From contig NC_012872.2 in NCBI RefSeq assembly GCF_000003195.3, positions 7,440,001-7,504,000 on the forward strand: a stretch of DNA of 64,000 bases, read 5' to 3'. This stretch comes from Sorghum bicolor. Taxonomy: Eukaryota; Streptophyta; Magnoliopsida; Poales; Poaceae. This document shows, one piece after another, positions 11,405 through 22,211 of the stretch. The notes under the pieces are model-generated. The model was not told the DNA's origin. It worked only from the letters and a program-made list of their open reading frames with translations, and searched no databases. The position numbers and the translations under genes were made by a program. The number at the start of each line of letters is the position of its first letter. Within the stretch, counting starts at the first letter, position 1.

Positions 11405-13127
11405 TTAGCTTGTGGCCCTCCACGTCCACTACTTTATCTCCTCCACTAGAGCCTGTTCGTTCAATGTTTTTCTCTCATAACACAGTAATTTCACACTGAA
11501 GACTGAAGATAGAGGTAGCGATAATGAAAGGACAAATAGCATCACCATCTCGGTGACGAGAGATGAGATAATGAAAGGACAAATGGAAACAGAGTAGTAC
11601 ATACTCTAGCTAGGTAGAGTTTCCGTTAATCTTCCAACAAGTAATTAAACTACTATCCGCTTGTACTATAGTGTACTGTAACCACTGCCTTGTTCTTCAA
11701 CTTTACAACAAGGACGTTCGCGGGCTGTAGCAACACACAGTTGCCGACGCCGAAAGCTACTTTTCTTGACTAATCGGAAAATAAGGAAGCAGCACCGCTC
11801 GCCGTCGTTGTCGCAGAGGAAGACGAGACGTGCCGATGTCGCCCCGTCGTGACGCACGACGGGCGTGCGGGAGCGCCGCTGCGTGACGTCACCGACGGGC
11901 AGCCCGGGCGCGCGCATGCTGCAAGGGCACGGACAGGCGGGAGCGGGACGGCTCGTCCGTTCGGTTCAGACGCGCGAGGGGGCAACCTGCAAGGTGCAAG
12001 CACAGGAACTGTACGAGGGGTTTTTTTTTTTTTGTTCTTGGCTGGCCATAGCATAGCACGGAAGCGCGTGATATAAAGAGGTGGCCCTCTGTTTGTTGGA
12101 ATCAAAGCCCGCTTCCATCTATTGGTGACTGCCAAGTGCCAACGAGTTCTGCCCCCGCGTGAGTGTCGCGCACAAATGCGGCGGCTAGATGGTCCCATTT
12201 TCTAGTACGTAACACGGTGAATGACACGGGCTGCAGCAGCACCTTTTTTTTTTTTAGAATTAGGCAGTATAAAGGAAACACTCGTAACACACACATACTT
12301 GCCTCTATAAGCACACATACGCAACTCTAAAGAATTGAGCCGGCAGATCATAAGATTCACGAAGTCCCTATAGACATCTTGCTGTCAATAAAGACGTTGT
12401 CTTCTCCAACCTTTTCTGGTGGATCCAGGACTAGAGCTTAACATATCTTCCTACCAGGTCCCGGGCTTCTAGCATAGACCCGGTTGGCTAGGATCGCCCT
12501 AGAGCGACAACACAACCATTGCTCAAATTGACGCTCACAAAAGTCAAGCATTGTCCGAATAATGTACGTAGACATTCATATATAGACCCCTCCCCCCAAG
12601 ATGCACACTACAACTTCTTCAATGGTTAGTCAAGGGCTTCGCTAGAGTGTGACGCAACTTACACCCCAACCAATGTCATAAATTTGTGAGATGCAAGAGA
12701 TGGAGGATCAAAATTGTCATATAATGACAATGGAAATAACTCAACGGTGTGTCCATGAGATACTTTGATTCTGCTTACTTTACTTTCATCAAATAGTACT
12801 ACTTTCTATGTGACATTGAACTATTGAGCACTTATCGCCTTGTTACAACTTTCGGTTAACTTTGAGTCTGCCATGCAATTCAACTTTTAAACCACGCTTC
12901 CATCAATGACATATAATCAAGTACAAATATCGATGTACGCTTCCATCAATGACATATAATCAAGTACAAATATCGATGTGTATATGTGGAGGCAATCGCC
13001 GATGCTGAGTGGAACAATATGGCCTAAACTTTACCGCTTTAATTTGCACATTAGGAAAACAAAATAGGTTGACAAATGTGTGTATGCCTCGAAGCCATCA
13101 CCTGGCTAGGATAAACTTTTACACAAT
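11405..13127. other. Intergenic DNA with repeat fragments
   Basis: 11660-12080 is GC-rich with non-conserved open frames. A poly(T) run at 12244-12254 precedes sequence that resembles a degraded retroelement end (12255-12550, uncertain). 12894-12979 is an exact 43-bp tandem duplication. 12660-12780 looks like a third, more decayed relative of the 13.1-14.8 kb repeat. Confidence 0.4.
12894..12979. repeat. Exact 43-bp tandem duplication
   Basis: Two identical adjacent 43-bp units start at 12894 and 12937. Each runs from ACGCTTCCATCAATGAC to AAATATCGATGT. Perfect identity implies a recent event. Confidence 0.97.
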
Positions 13128-13900
13128 GCTTTATATGGTACTACACTACAATCAAGTGCCATTGTACCTGGTAGATCCGATGATTAATTCTCTTTCTTCT
13201 GTTTTTCTCAGCCTGATGTCTTTACTTGGTGTATATTAAAGCTTCTTTCTTTCAGTGAGATACGCTCAAGAACAAACAATGACGTGTAGCTTATGGACAA
13301 TGCCAGCTTTGATGGGAAAACGCCTTTGCCACCAAGTTTTGCACACTACACGAACACCGAACTTTGTCGCTTTACTTAATATTATTGAAAATGGCACAAG
13401 ATGACAATTAGAAACATGTCATTAAAGACATGGCCTCAGCTACCATACAACCACGGTTCGCGAACGACATTAACAAAATTTGGCACACCTCAACCACTAT
13501 TGCCCCTCACGCAGTGCTGGCGTGTACTTTGTTGTTCGTCATAGCACCCTTAGTTAGATGCTTGAAATCATGTGATCTAAGCGGTGCCTTGAGCTTTGTT
13601 TGGGCTCCATTCAAGTGCTAGGTCTACTACTAACGTCACAAGGTTCTTAAGGTGGAAGATACGGAGGAGCAAAATTGTTGCATAGTGATACTAGAAATAA
13701 TGTCATGATCTCTAAAGATACTATTATTTTTTATTACATTGTTTATAATTTAACTAACATTTTCTCACAACTAGAAGATGAAGAGATATAGGCAATTGCT
13801 TTAAAAAAAACTATACATGCAAATGTATGTTTATCAGACCAATAGTTAGTCTAACAGTATATGCATAAGTAATTGTCCCTGGCTTAGAAAAGGATATGTA
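13128..13900. repeat. 0.9-kb direct repeat, copy 1
   Basis: Collinear with 14045-14800. Shared landmarks include GTGTATATTAAAGCTTCTTTC, AACAAACAATGACGTGTA, CACCAAGTTTT, CTTTACTTAATATTATT, GAAACATGTCATTAAA, AGCTACCATACAACCA and AGTCTAACAGTATATGCATAA. A 63-codon open frame at 13430 falls inside but is not kept in the other copy. Confidence 0.9.
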
Positions 13901-14044
13901 GATGTTATATTTAAAAATTAGAAGTTCGTTTGTTGAGTTTTAGATCTACGACAAGTTGTGGTGCATTCAAATGGATAATTATGAAGCTGGCCATCATTGT
14001 ACAGCAATATATGTGGTTGCAAACACATGGTTATAGGACCAATA

Positions 14045-14800
14045 ATGCTTTATGTGGTACACTACAACCAAGTGTTGGTGTACCTAGTAGACCACATGAT
14101 TAAATTCCTTTCTTTCATTTTGCTCAGTCTAGTGTCTTTACACGGTGTATATTAAAGCTTCTTTCTTTCAATGAGATACGCCCGAGGACAAACAATGACG
14201 TGTACCTTGTGGACGATGTCAGCTTTGATGGGGAAGCACCTTGCCACCAAGTTTTCCACACTACACGAAATCACTGAACTTTGTCGTTTTACTTAATATT
14301 ATTAAAAATGGTACAAGATGACAACTAGAAACATGTCATTAAAACCATGGCCTTAGCTACCATACAACCAGCAAAGGGCGTTAACGAAATTTTGCCCCTC
14401 ACACAGTGTTAGCGTGTGCTTTGCTCTTCGCCACTGCACCCTTAGTTAGATGCTTGAAATCATGTGATCTCAGTGGTGCCATGAGTTGAGTTTACTACTA
14501 ACCTCACGAGATTCTTTAAGATGCTAGAGGTGGAGGATCAAAGTTGTTGTTTAGTGATAGTAGAAATAATGTCGTGGTCTCTTAATGATACTTTCAATTT
14601 CGATTTGCACTGTTAGTAATTTAACTAATATTTTCTCACAACTACAAAATGAAGAGATATAAGCAATTGTTTTTTTTAAAAAAAATATATATACAGAAAT
14701 GTATATTTATGAGACCAATAGTTTTTTTTTGAAACTTATGAGACCAATAGTTAGTCTAACAGTATATGCATAAACAATTGGCCCCAGCTTAGAAAAAGAA
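14045..14800. repeat. 0.9-kb direct repeat, copy 2
   Basis: The second copy of the 13.1-kb repeat, offset by about 920 bp and clearly diverged by substitutions and small indels. It ends roughly 70 bp upstream of the TATA-like element of the NRR-type gene, so it forms part of that gene's upstream region. A short internal duplication of TTATGAGACCAATAG around an oligo(T) run lies at 14709-14750. Confidence 0.9.
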
Positions 14801-14872
14801 GACCACCCCTCACAGGAGAAGTTTCAAAGGAAAAATATTCGCCTCCTTTCACTTGGCTTCACTTGGCTTGCT

Positions 14873-14880
14873 TATAATAA
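14873..14880 (+). promoter_or_regulatory. Probable TATA box of the NRR-type gene
   Basis: TATAATAA lies 102 bp upstream of the chosen ATG, leaving room for a leader of about 75 nt. It is preceded by a short CACTTGGCTT tandem duplication. The assignment rests on position only. Confidence 0.5.
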
Positions 14881-14981
14881 ACCGGCAGCCCTTTTTCTTT
14901 TCTTCCAAAGCGCTCGTGAGCCACCAAACCATTCCTATGCTCGCTCCTCCCCGCGCACTCTGCTCATCACGCCGGGAGACG

Positions 14982-15401
14982 ATGGACGCGACCACGGCCA
15001 CCGCCAAGCGCAAGCGCCCCGACACCGACATCACCGGCGATGCCGCAGCGGCCGCCGCCGCCCCCGTCGCCGTCGACGAGGCCTCCGACGCCGAGGTCGA
15101 GGAGTTCTACGCCATCCTCCGACGCATACGCGACGCCTCCCGCCGGCTGTGCGGCGCCGGCGCCCGGCCTGCTGCCCCGCGCGCGCCGGCGTGGCGGCCC
15201 AGCTTCTCCTGGGAGGACTTCGCCGCCCCGCCGGCCCCTCCCGTGCCCGCGCAGGCGCCGCGGCCCGACGAGCCCGTCCTCGTCCCCGTCCCCGCCGCCG
15301 CTGCTGCTGCTGCCCCGTCGCCGCGTGCCGGCCTCGACCTGAACGCGGAGCCGGAGCCGGAGGCACCGTCGGCGCCGGCCACCCCGCGCGTCCCGGCGTA
15401 G
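14982..15401 (+). CDS. NRR: NRR/NIMIN-type NPR1-interacting repressor
   Basis: A single-exon 139-residue protein. Rice NRR and its homologues bind NPR1 in the nucleus and dampen salicylate-dependent disease resistance. Seen here: an N-terminal Lys/Arg-rich segment (AKRKRP, residues 8-13, a likely nuclear signal); an acidic helix-forming core around residues 35-60 with EVEEFYAILRRIRDASRRL, the family's signature; a WRPSFSWEDFA motif near residues 73-83; and a GLDLNAEPEPE EAR-type repression motif near residues 114-124. The remainder is Ala/Pro-rich low complexity. I start at 14982 because the family begins MDATT; an in-frame upstream ATG at 14853 would add 43 unrelated residues and lies upstream of the TATA box. 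High GC gives long antisense shadow frames. Assignment to NRR rather than another NIMIN relative is by recognition of the motif order. Confidence 0.88.
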   Translation: MDATTATAKRKRPDTDITGDAAAAAAAPVAVDEASDAEVEEFYAILRRIRDASRRLCGAGARPAAPRAPAWRPSFSWEDFAAPPAPPVPAQAPRPDEPVLVPVPAAAAAAAPSPRAGLDLNAEPEPEAPSAPATPRVPA

Positions 15402-15889
15402 CGAACGCCGCTTCATCGCCTGCTCTGCACCGCGCCAAGGAGGGCCGCTGGGGTGCGCGCGCCATCACGTGCGTCAGCTTCAATTCGCTGTTGGGTGGTG
15501 GTGGCCGGCCCGGTGAAAAGAGCGAGGTGATGTCAGCCGAGACCACCCGACGGTGGTCGGCGGTCGCCATCGTCCCCCGGGCGGGGCGGCGCAGTGCGCG
15601 CCTTTCCTGTCACTGAATCATCACTGATACGATACGCGAGAAGCCCGCATCATGTAAATCGTAACTAGTGGCTCACCCTTTGCTGCTCCGTGTGGACAGG
15701 TGAGACTGGTTAATCGCTTCATTTGTAGGAACGATTACCTTTTAATCGCAGCAGTTAATGTACCGTCCGAACGACGTGTTCGATTATTCGTTTGCGTTTT
15801 ACTTTTACAGTATGTATCATTAACCTACGATTGTTTTTTTTTCCGGTAATAACCTATGACTGTTAACGATGGCGTGGGGGCTTTATTAG
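15402..15889. other. 3' flank of the NRR-type gene
   Basis: GC-rich to about 15610, then falling to AT-rich. It presumably holds the 3' UTR, though I see no strong poly(A) signal. No further gene is seen before the LINE fragment. Confidence 0.4.
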
Positions 15890-16650
15890 TTTTATTTTTT
15901 GAAAGCACGCCAGACGACGTGTATTTCATTAAGTAGAAAGAAAGTCCAACGAACTGGTAACAACAAGGTTACCAAAGGAACCCCAAACAGAGAAAACAAC
16001 AAGCACGCTCACTAGAACAAGTCTAGCAGCAAACTAGAGAAACACACTAAGAACTCGCTAAGAACAATCGAAGTCTGCTGTTGCCCGCTAGACACCACTG
16101 GGAGGCCTCCGCTTCGGCCGCGTCAGTTAGCTGAACAACGTTCATCGCCACGCCATCGAACGTTCTCGCATTTCGTTCTTTCCAGAGTAGCCACCCCAAC
16201 AGCATGAAGAAAGAGTCGAAACCTTGTCGCAGAGCCTTTGGGATCAGTTTCCTGGACGACAACCACCACTCGAACGCAGGTCCCTCTTCCGCTGGCGCGC
16301 GAACGCACAGATGCAGCCTAGTAACCCAGATGTGTCAGGCTTGCCTAGCGAAACAACAACCGCGCAGCAGGTGATCCAACGTCTCCGGCGCCTGGTCACA
16401 AATAATACAAGTGTTGGACTGTTGAAGGCCATGCCGGAACCGCCGATCCGCTGTCCAGCATCGCCCGTGGATGGCCAACCAGAAGAAGAACCGGACCTTC
16501 GGTGGCGCGGCCGTCTTCCAGATTATCTTGGCGCCAAGAATTGGTGTGGATCCGAAGAACATCGCCCCATAAGCGGATGCAGCCGAGTACTCTCTGTCAG
16601 CTGTTAAGTTCCACTGAAAGGTGTCCGGGCGTTGCTGCAGTATGATAATT
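15890..16650 (-). mobile_element. 5'-truncated LINE (non-LTR retrotransposon) fragment
   Basis: On the minus strand, reading from about 16650, the translation runs DTFQWNLTADREYSAASAY, then a reverse-transcriptase zinc-binding (zf-RVT) domain at 16562-16335 with PPKVRFFFWLAIHGRCWTAD and the C-x2-C...H-x4-C pattern (CIICDQAPETLDHLLRGCC). A WLLWKERNARTFDG segment follows at about 16190 after a frame change. The 3' end is at about 15893, where the plus strand shows TTTTATTTTTTG (poly(A) on the minus strand) next to TAATGAAATACACG-type LINE tail sequence. The reverse-transcriptase core and endonuclease are missing. It is a dead copy. Confidence 0.85.
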
Positions 16651-17550
16651 CAGATTTTGGACTTGAAGGATTGTTTGTTCGTAGGTTTGCTTCATTTTCT
16701 CTGCTGTGATGAACAAACTGCAGTCCTTTTTAAAAGGATTTGGAAGGTTAGATACCAGTATTTCGTCTGGAGAAAGAAGAGTACGTCTAGCTAATTGTAG
16801 TATGTAGTTGGGTCAAACAAGGCTGGATTTAATTAAGGTAGTAGTACACCAGGGAAGACTTGTACACTACCCGGTATTTCTGAAAAGAAATGATCACATT
16901 TTTTCCCCCATTTTTCTTCATCATGAATTATAACCAGGTGCCCTCTTAACTCATGTGTACGGGGCTATGAGCTCTTGACTTTCTAGGCACACGTTGAGTG
17001 CGCCGCTGCCGCCATTCCATTTCCCTTCACAAACAGCAAGTTGCTATTGCTACTTGCTACCGATAGGCGAGTCTATCAGCCTACACAAGCTCAACTTTTA
17101 TTCCTAACCATCGGACAGCGTCATGGAAGGAAAAAAAAATGTATTCCAACACCTTTTTCTCTAGCCAAAAAAAAAGGAACCATCACACTCTAAAAAGAAG
17201 GCTTAATTTTGTGAATCGTCACTGCTCTATTTTCGGCCGGTTATAAAGTTGTTGGCAAGAGCCAAAGAAAGAACCGAGCATCTTTGATTTGATTTCATTG
17301 CAGGCGGCCGCAACTAACGAGTTGTTTTCATACAAAAGCATTATATATGCAGCCGTACATTCATTTAAGTATAATTTCAGATCCAACCATTAAAATCACG
17401 TGATACAAAAGTGGAAGGATTTACAAAAGTAGTATGCGTGTACATTTTGTTATAAAAAACCCTATGACCAAAGCTTTTTTAGCAACACATGATTTTATTA
17501 TAATATAAAATCCTAGTTATTGTTATACTGAAAGAAAACCTATGAAAGCA
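16651..17550. other. Intergenic DNA, nothing recognised
   Basis: Mixed to AT-rich sequence without open frames of note, repeats or recognisable element ends. Confidence 0.4.
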
Positions 17551-17662
17551 AATTGTGAATTAGTTATTTTTTATTTATATTTAATGTTCCATGCATATGG
17601 ACTTGACGTGACAGAATTTTTTTTAAAAAAAATTCATTTTTGGATAGAACTAAACAAGGCCT
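17551..17662 (-). mobile_element. Tourist-like MITE, copy 10 (half element)
   Basis: Only the right half is recognisable: AATTAGTTATTTTTTATTTA, ATTTAATGTTCCATGCATATG and AACTAAACAAGGCC. The left half is lost. Confidence 0.75.
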
Positions 17663-17875
17663 TACTAATTCCAAAGGGATGAAGTACTCTTTTGCCTAAT
17701 TTTTTAAAGCACGCTTACTTCATACCTTGGTTGCAGTCAAGTCAAGCAATTACATGACACATCCTCGCGCCCCAATTAGTTCTTTGACGAAGCGTGGAGT
17801 CTCGTCAAACTAAAACACATAGTACGTATCAGTTGCTTGCTCGAGTGAACTTCGTTAAGATTCGAGGCAAACTAA

Positions 17876-18220
17876 GGCTCTGTTTAGATTGGAGATGAAA
17901 ATTTTCTTGATGTCACATCGGATGTGTCGGAAGGATGTCGTGAGGGGTTTTAGAAACTAATAAAAAAACTAATTACATAGCTCGTCAGGAAACTGCAAGA
18001 CAAATCTATTAAGTATAATTAATCTGGCATTAGCACATGTGAGTTACTGTAGCACTTAAGACTAATCATAGAATAACTAGGCTTAAAAGATTCGTCTCGC
18101 GATTTTTAACCAAACTGTGTAATTAGTTTATTTTTTATGTACATTTAATGTTTCATGCATGTGTCCAAAGATTCGATGGGATGGATGAAAAAATTTTGGG
18201 TGGGAAACTAAATAGGGCCT
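17876..18220 (-). mobile_element. Related longer MITE (GGCTCTGTTTAGATTGG type)
   Basis: The ends are GGCTCTGTTTAGATTGGAG and GGGAAACTAAATAGGGCC. The right half matches the Tourist-like family (ACTAGGCTTAAAAGATTCGTC, CCAAACTGTGTAATTAG). The left half is a partly inverted relative (GTCACATCGGATGTGTCGG, GTTACTGTAGCACTTAAG in the middle). It directly abuts the next MITE. Confidence 0.75.
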
Positions 18221-18545
18221 GGCATTGTTTAGATCAAAATTTTTTTAGATTTTAACATTGTAGTATTTTTATTTTTATTTGATAAACATTGTTCAATGAT
18301 AAAGTAACTAGGCTTAAAGGATTCGTCTAGCGATATACAGACAAATTGCGCCAGGAGTAAAAGGGGGCCTTTAGTTGCGGAAGCGTAGTCCCGGCTCGGA
18401 ATCCGGGGTTAAAGCCCCTTCCCGACCGGGAGTAAAGCCGCTTTCTGTAGCAGTGTATCTATATTTAATGCTCTATGCATGTGCCGTAAAATTCGATGTG
18501 ACGGAAAATTTTGAAAAAGTTTTTAATCTTTTGGGTAGCCTAAGT
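18221..18545 (-). mobile_element. Tourist-like MITE, copy 11, interrupted by a CACTA end
   Basis: The left half (18221-18348) starts GGCATTGTTTAGATC and contains TTGTAGTATTTTTATTTTT. The right half (18456-18545) contains ATCTATATTTAATGCTCTATG and ATTCGATGTGACGG. Foreign sequence occupies 18349-18455, and about 20-25 bp of expected MITE sequence is missing at the junction. Confidence 0.8.
18349..18455 (-). mobile_element. CACTA transposon terminal fragment
   Basis: Read on the minus strand it begins CACTGCTACAGAAAGCGGC, followed by repeated CCCGG subterminal motifs in both orientations and blocks such as GGCTTTACTCCCGG and GGGGCTTTAACCCCGG. That is the layout of grass CACTA element ends. Only one end, about 107 bp, is present. 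Confidence 0.8.
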
Positions 18546-18800
18546 TTAGATTTCCGACCTTCTCGATTAGTCTACGAGCATCACAGATTGTGTCTAGATT
18601 CACAGCCAGGTTCCATGCATTTTAATACTAAGACGACGCTACTAGGCTTATTTTAGACCAGGAGACCGACGATGAATTAGACGACGGGCCGGGGAGGTAG
18701 CTAGCGCGAGTAGAGCTGCTAGGTTTTATGCACATTTTTTTTGAAGAAATAGGTTTTATGCACATGGCGTATCTTTAAACGCGCAGGAAGCAAAGCTTTA

Positions 18801-19072
18801 GGCCTTGTTTAGTTTCTAAAAAATATTTGTTTAGACGATGAATTAGACGACGGGCCGGGGAATTTTTCAGATTCCCCGTCACATCGAATCTTTAGACGCA
18901 TGTATGAAGTATTAAATATAGACGAAAATAAAAACTAATTACACAGTTTGGTCGAAATTGACGAGACGAATCTTTTGAGTCTAATTAGTCTATGATTAAA
19001 CAATATTTGTCAAATACAAACGAAAGTGCTACAGTGTCGATTTTGCAAAAAAAATTGGAACTAAACAAGGCC
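18801..19072 (+). mobile_element. Tourist-like MITE, copy 12 with a captured 28-bp insert
   Basis: GGCCTTGTTTAGTTTC at the left and GGAACTAAACAAGGCC at the right, flanked by TTA on both sides. The family interior is otherwise standard (CCCCGTCACATCGAATC, AAAGTGCTACAGTGTCG). Positions 18834-18861 are not MITE sequence but duplicate 18668-18695 exactly. Confidence 0.9.
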
Positions 19073-19340
19073 TTAATTTGCGCTACTCTTTGGTGTGTGG
19101 ACCGCACAGTCGCACGCCGCAGGCAGCTAGCTGCATTTGTCAATGGCGGAGATGGAGCCCGTCGTCCGGTCGGCCTCGGCCGTCGCTGCCTGTGCCTGGC
19201 GTGCACGCGTTGCGCGGCTCGCACCGCCGCACGGCACCATGTGCTAGCTACTGCTAGCTGAGAAAGCTGCAGATATCGATCTTGGTCGTTTATCTTATAA
19301 ATTATATTTTAGTAGTATTTTTTTTTCTCATAATAAATAG
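19073..19340. other. Short spacer between MITEs
   Basis: Moderately GC-rich. An open frame of 89 codons begins inside the preceding MITE and is therefore not credible as a gene. Nothing else is seen. Confidence 0.4.
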
Positions 19341-19570
19341 AGCCGTGTTTAGTTTTCGATGTAAAAAAATTCGTGACATTGTAGCACTTCGTTTGTTTGT
19401 GCTAATTATTGTCTAATCATAGACTAACTAGGCTCAAAAGATTCGTCTCGTAAATTTCGACTAAACTGTGCAATTAGTTTTATTTTTTTTATATTTAGTA
19501 CTTTATGTATGCGTCTAAAGATTTGATGTGATGAAAAATTTTAAATTTTTAGATGGAAGTAAACAAGGCC
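19341..19570 (-). mobile_element. Tourist-like MITE, copy 13
   Basis: GCCGTGTTTAGTTTTCG at the left and AAGTAAACAAGGCC at the right. The interior is reversed: ATTGTAGCACTTCG, AACTAGGCTCAAAAGATTCG, CTAAACTGTGCAATTAG. Confidence 0.87.
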
Positions 19571-20223
19571 TAGACTTGACAGTAGTAGCCGCGGCAAAGT
19601 CGTCGTCGGGCACGCAAGCACATGGCTCGGTGGCCCGGCGCCGGTACCGGCGGTCGCTATAGTGGTATGAAGTGTCGTGGCCGACGCCAGCAGACACACG
19701 TCGCCGCGTGACGCCAGCCGGGTGGCCGTATGCACAAGCACAGCTGCTGCGCCCCGTGTGCGTGGTGCCAAGCGGAGCCGAGACGACGTGATGCCTGAAG
19801 CGGGACGTGGGGTGGCTGTTGGGTCGCCGCCTCGTCGGGCGCCGGATATTTTTCTAATGCGACCTTGTGGGAGACGATCGACGACGACGACATGGACAGC
19901 AGAGCGGACAGCTCCTCCTCGAGTTCTCGTCTCGTTTCTTGGATTCTTGTCTCACTTTCTGGCTTCCACGCAGGAAACAGGAGGGGAGGGCGGTGTTGAC
20001 AGAGACGGAGATTTGAGACAAAAAAAAACTTTTATGGCTCGCACACAACAATGGGAAATAATAATAATAAAATGCAGCTTTAATTTGGACTTGGACCCAT
20101 CCGCGTCGCTGTCCGGGTCGTCGTTGCCAATCTCTTTCGATGTCCCCCAGGCCCCTCCCCATCCGGGCTCCTCCCCGAGACAAAGCATCATCTGCCTCGG
20201 TGAGGTTTAGGCCCACGAATGTT
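19571..20223. other. GC-rich spacer, no supported gene
   Basis: Overlapping open frames on both strands reach 177 codons (plus, from 19677), but the proteins have no recognisable domain and no homologous motif. I treat them as compositional. An (AAT)n run lies at about 20057-20069. Confidence 0.4.
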
Positions 20224-20456
20224 AGGCCTTGTTCAGTTCGTAAAAACTTGTGAAAAACGGCACTGTAGTACTTTTATTTTTATTTGACAAACATTGTTCA
20301 ATTATAGAGTAACTAGGCTCAAAAGATTCATCTCGCGGTTTACAGATGAACTGTGCAAATAATTTTTGTTTTCATGTATATTTAATGCTCCATGCATGTG
20401 CTGCAAGATTCGATGTGACGGGGAATCTTGAAAATTTTTGCGAACTAAACAAGGCC
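20224..20456 (-). mobile_element. Tourist-like MITE, copy 14 with TTA target duplication
   Basis: Starts GGCCTTGTTCAGTTCG, ends GAACTAAACAAGGCC, and is flanked by TTA on both sides. The interior is near-consensus (CACTGTAGTACTTTTATTTT, ATTCGATGTGACGGGG), suggesting a fairly young copy. Confidence 0.93.
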
Positions 20457-20961
20457 TTAGTAGTAATGCAAAAAGGAGGTGGTAGGAACGGTTTGTGATC
20501 CAACTGGTGTAGAATTGCCGTAGCCGTGTTCTGACCCGGCCCAGCCCATGAAATCAGGAGACTAGTAGGTGGCTTTTCCTCCTGTCTAGCGGAGCGTGAC
20601 ACACGCCCGCGGCCCATAAATTAATCATCATCGATGCACCCATCGCGCCTTTCGCCGAACTGACAGCCCAACAGGCGATGAGCTATGGGCACACCGCACC
20701 CCTAAAACGGGCCTGCAGCTAGCTTTGGCAGTATCGATGCAACCGAGAAGCTGATGCACCGAGGCACGATAGCCCAACAGGTTATGATGGGCTATGACCA
20801 CACCAAAGTTGATGGGCTACGACCTCACGTTTTCCGCTCCTCGGTCGCGAACGCGAACGCGCTTACGAGCGAAAACAAACACGCCCTCGAGTGGAGTGTT
20901 TCCTCCGTTTCTGTCGTCGTTGATTGAAAAATAGACTATGAGCCTGCCTATCGCTCTCTCT
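20457..20961. other. Spacer, nothing recognised
   Basis: Mixed composition. Two loosely similar blocks (AGCCCAACAGGCGATGAGC at about 20666 and AGCCCAACAGGTTATGATG at about 20770) suggest a small old duplication. No gene. Confidence 0.4.
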
Positions 20962-21430
20962 CTTTTTTTTTAAAGCCATTTGGCGTATTTTATTGATTAT
21001 CAAATAAGATTACATCGTTTATAAGGTTTTCAAGAATAAAGTCTTGGGGCTTCATCAATCCAAATATATATATTTTTTGCCGGCAAAGCTACTTTAGCTA
21101 ACTCATGGGCAACTTTATTGGCTTCCCGATCACAGTGCTCCAAAGATATTGATTCAAAACTCTGCCAAAGCTGGAAACATTCATAAAAATTTGGCGCCCC
21201 TGCTGTAGATGTGACACCACTTTTCATTGTGTCCACAAACTCCATACTATCTGAGTGTATAATAAAACCATTGCATCACATCTGTTGAGCTAAAAGCAGT
21301 TCTACCTTTAGTGACATTACTTCTGCCATAGGTGCATCTACAACATGCTCTCTGTAAGTATATATGCCTGCTATGAAGGCGGCAAGGCGCCACCTAAATC
21401 TCTTAGAACGACACTTGTTCCTCCATCACT
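20962..21430 (-). mobile_element. LINE fragment with RNase H-like domain
   Basis: The minus-strand translation from about 21390 gives AFIAGIYTYREHVVDAPMAE, then MSLKVELLLAQQM, a TGA stop, and CNGFIIHSDSMEFVDTMKSG, followed by ISLEHCDREANKVAHELAK at 21141-21085. This is the RVT_3/RNase H-like C-terminal domain of plant LINEs, including the HSDS aspartate and the REANKVAHELA helix. The 3' end is marked by an oligo(T) run on the plus strand at 20962-20971. The in-frame stop and the missing upstream part make it a dead fragment. Confidence 0.85.
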
Positions 21431-22211
21431 TAATTATTATCTAAAACTTCATCAATATTTTTCCTAATGGAGGTGGTGGCCTGGTGACGCAGCGGCCCGG
21501 CTGCGACGCGACACGGCGTGATGACCTGGTGGCTTGGCGGCGTGGCAGCCTAGCGAGCTTGAGCTCGACGACCTCCCCATGGCCCTCGAGCGCCCTGGCG
21601 GCGTGTTCAGCCGAGATCCAGTGGTTAGGACCCCTCCGGCGACGCATCCAGTGGGGAGGAGAGGAGGGGCGCTAATGGCGTCCGGTGGGGAGGAGATGAA
21701 GGGCGCTCCAGTGGCGTCATTCGCGGTGGATCCGATGACTAGTTGCAGGCAGTGATGAATCGTGGATGGTCTTGACGGACCTGTGGATGGGCTCGGCAAG
21801 CCTGTATATGGTTTTTTTTTTGTTTTTCTGTTTGATTAACTATGGCGGGCAGTAAAACGCCTCCGAAAACACCTTATTTATAATGACCTTTCATTCGAGA
21901 CTTTTTCCTTGACCGTCTCAATTAATCCAAAATACCCGTCTCGGAAAAGATTATACCTAGTAGTATGTGGACACGTATGAGCCCCTGAGTGAGAGGCCGG
22001 CCGGCAGCGCGTAGCCAACATCTATGCATGCATGCATAGTACGTCCACGACCCGCGTATAGAAGTACAAGGTCGTGTAGCTTCGATCCGTTCCGTAGACC
22101 GTACGGTGGATGGCAGACCGTACTATAGTGCGGTAGTGCACTAGTGCCCCCGGGTGTCCCCATGCCGGAACACACGATCGTTCGCGGGTTAGTCAGTCAG
22201 TCTGTCCAATC
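21431..22211. other. Spacer, GC-rich then mixed, no supported gene
   Basis: 21480-21760 is GC-rich with overlapping open frames on both strands (up to 111 codons) lacking recognisable domains. The rest is featureless. Confidence 0.4.

Noticed and set aside
12244..12550. SINE or LINE 3' end
   Set aside because: A poly(T) tract and familiar-looking sequence, but no target duplication, promoter boxes or coding remnant to support a call.
15031..15616. Long frames in other frames and antisense over the NRR-type gene
   Set aside because: Compositional shadows; only the 14982 frame shows the family motifs.
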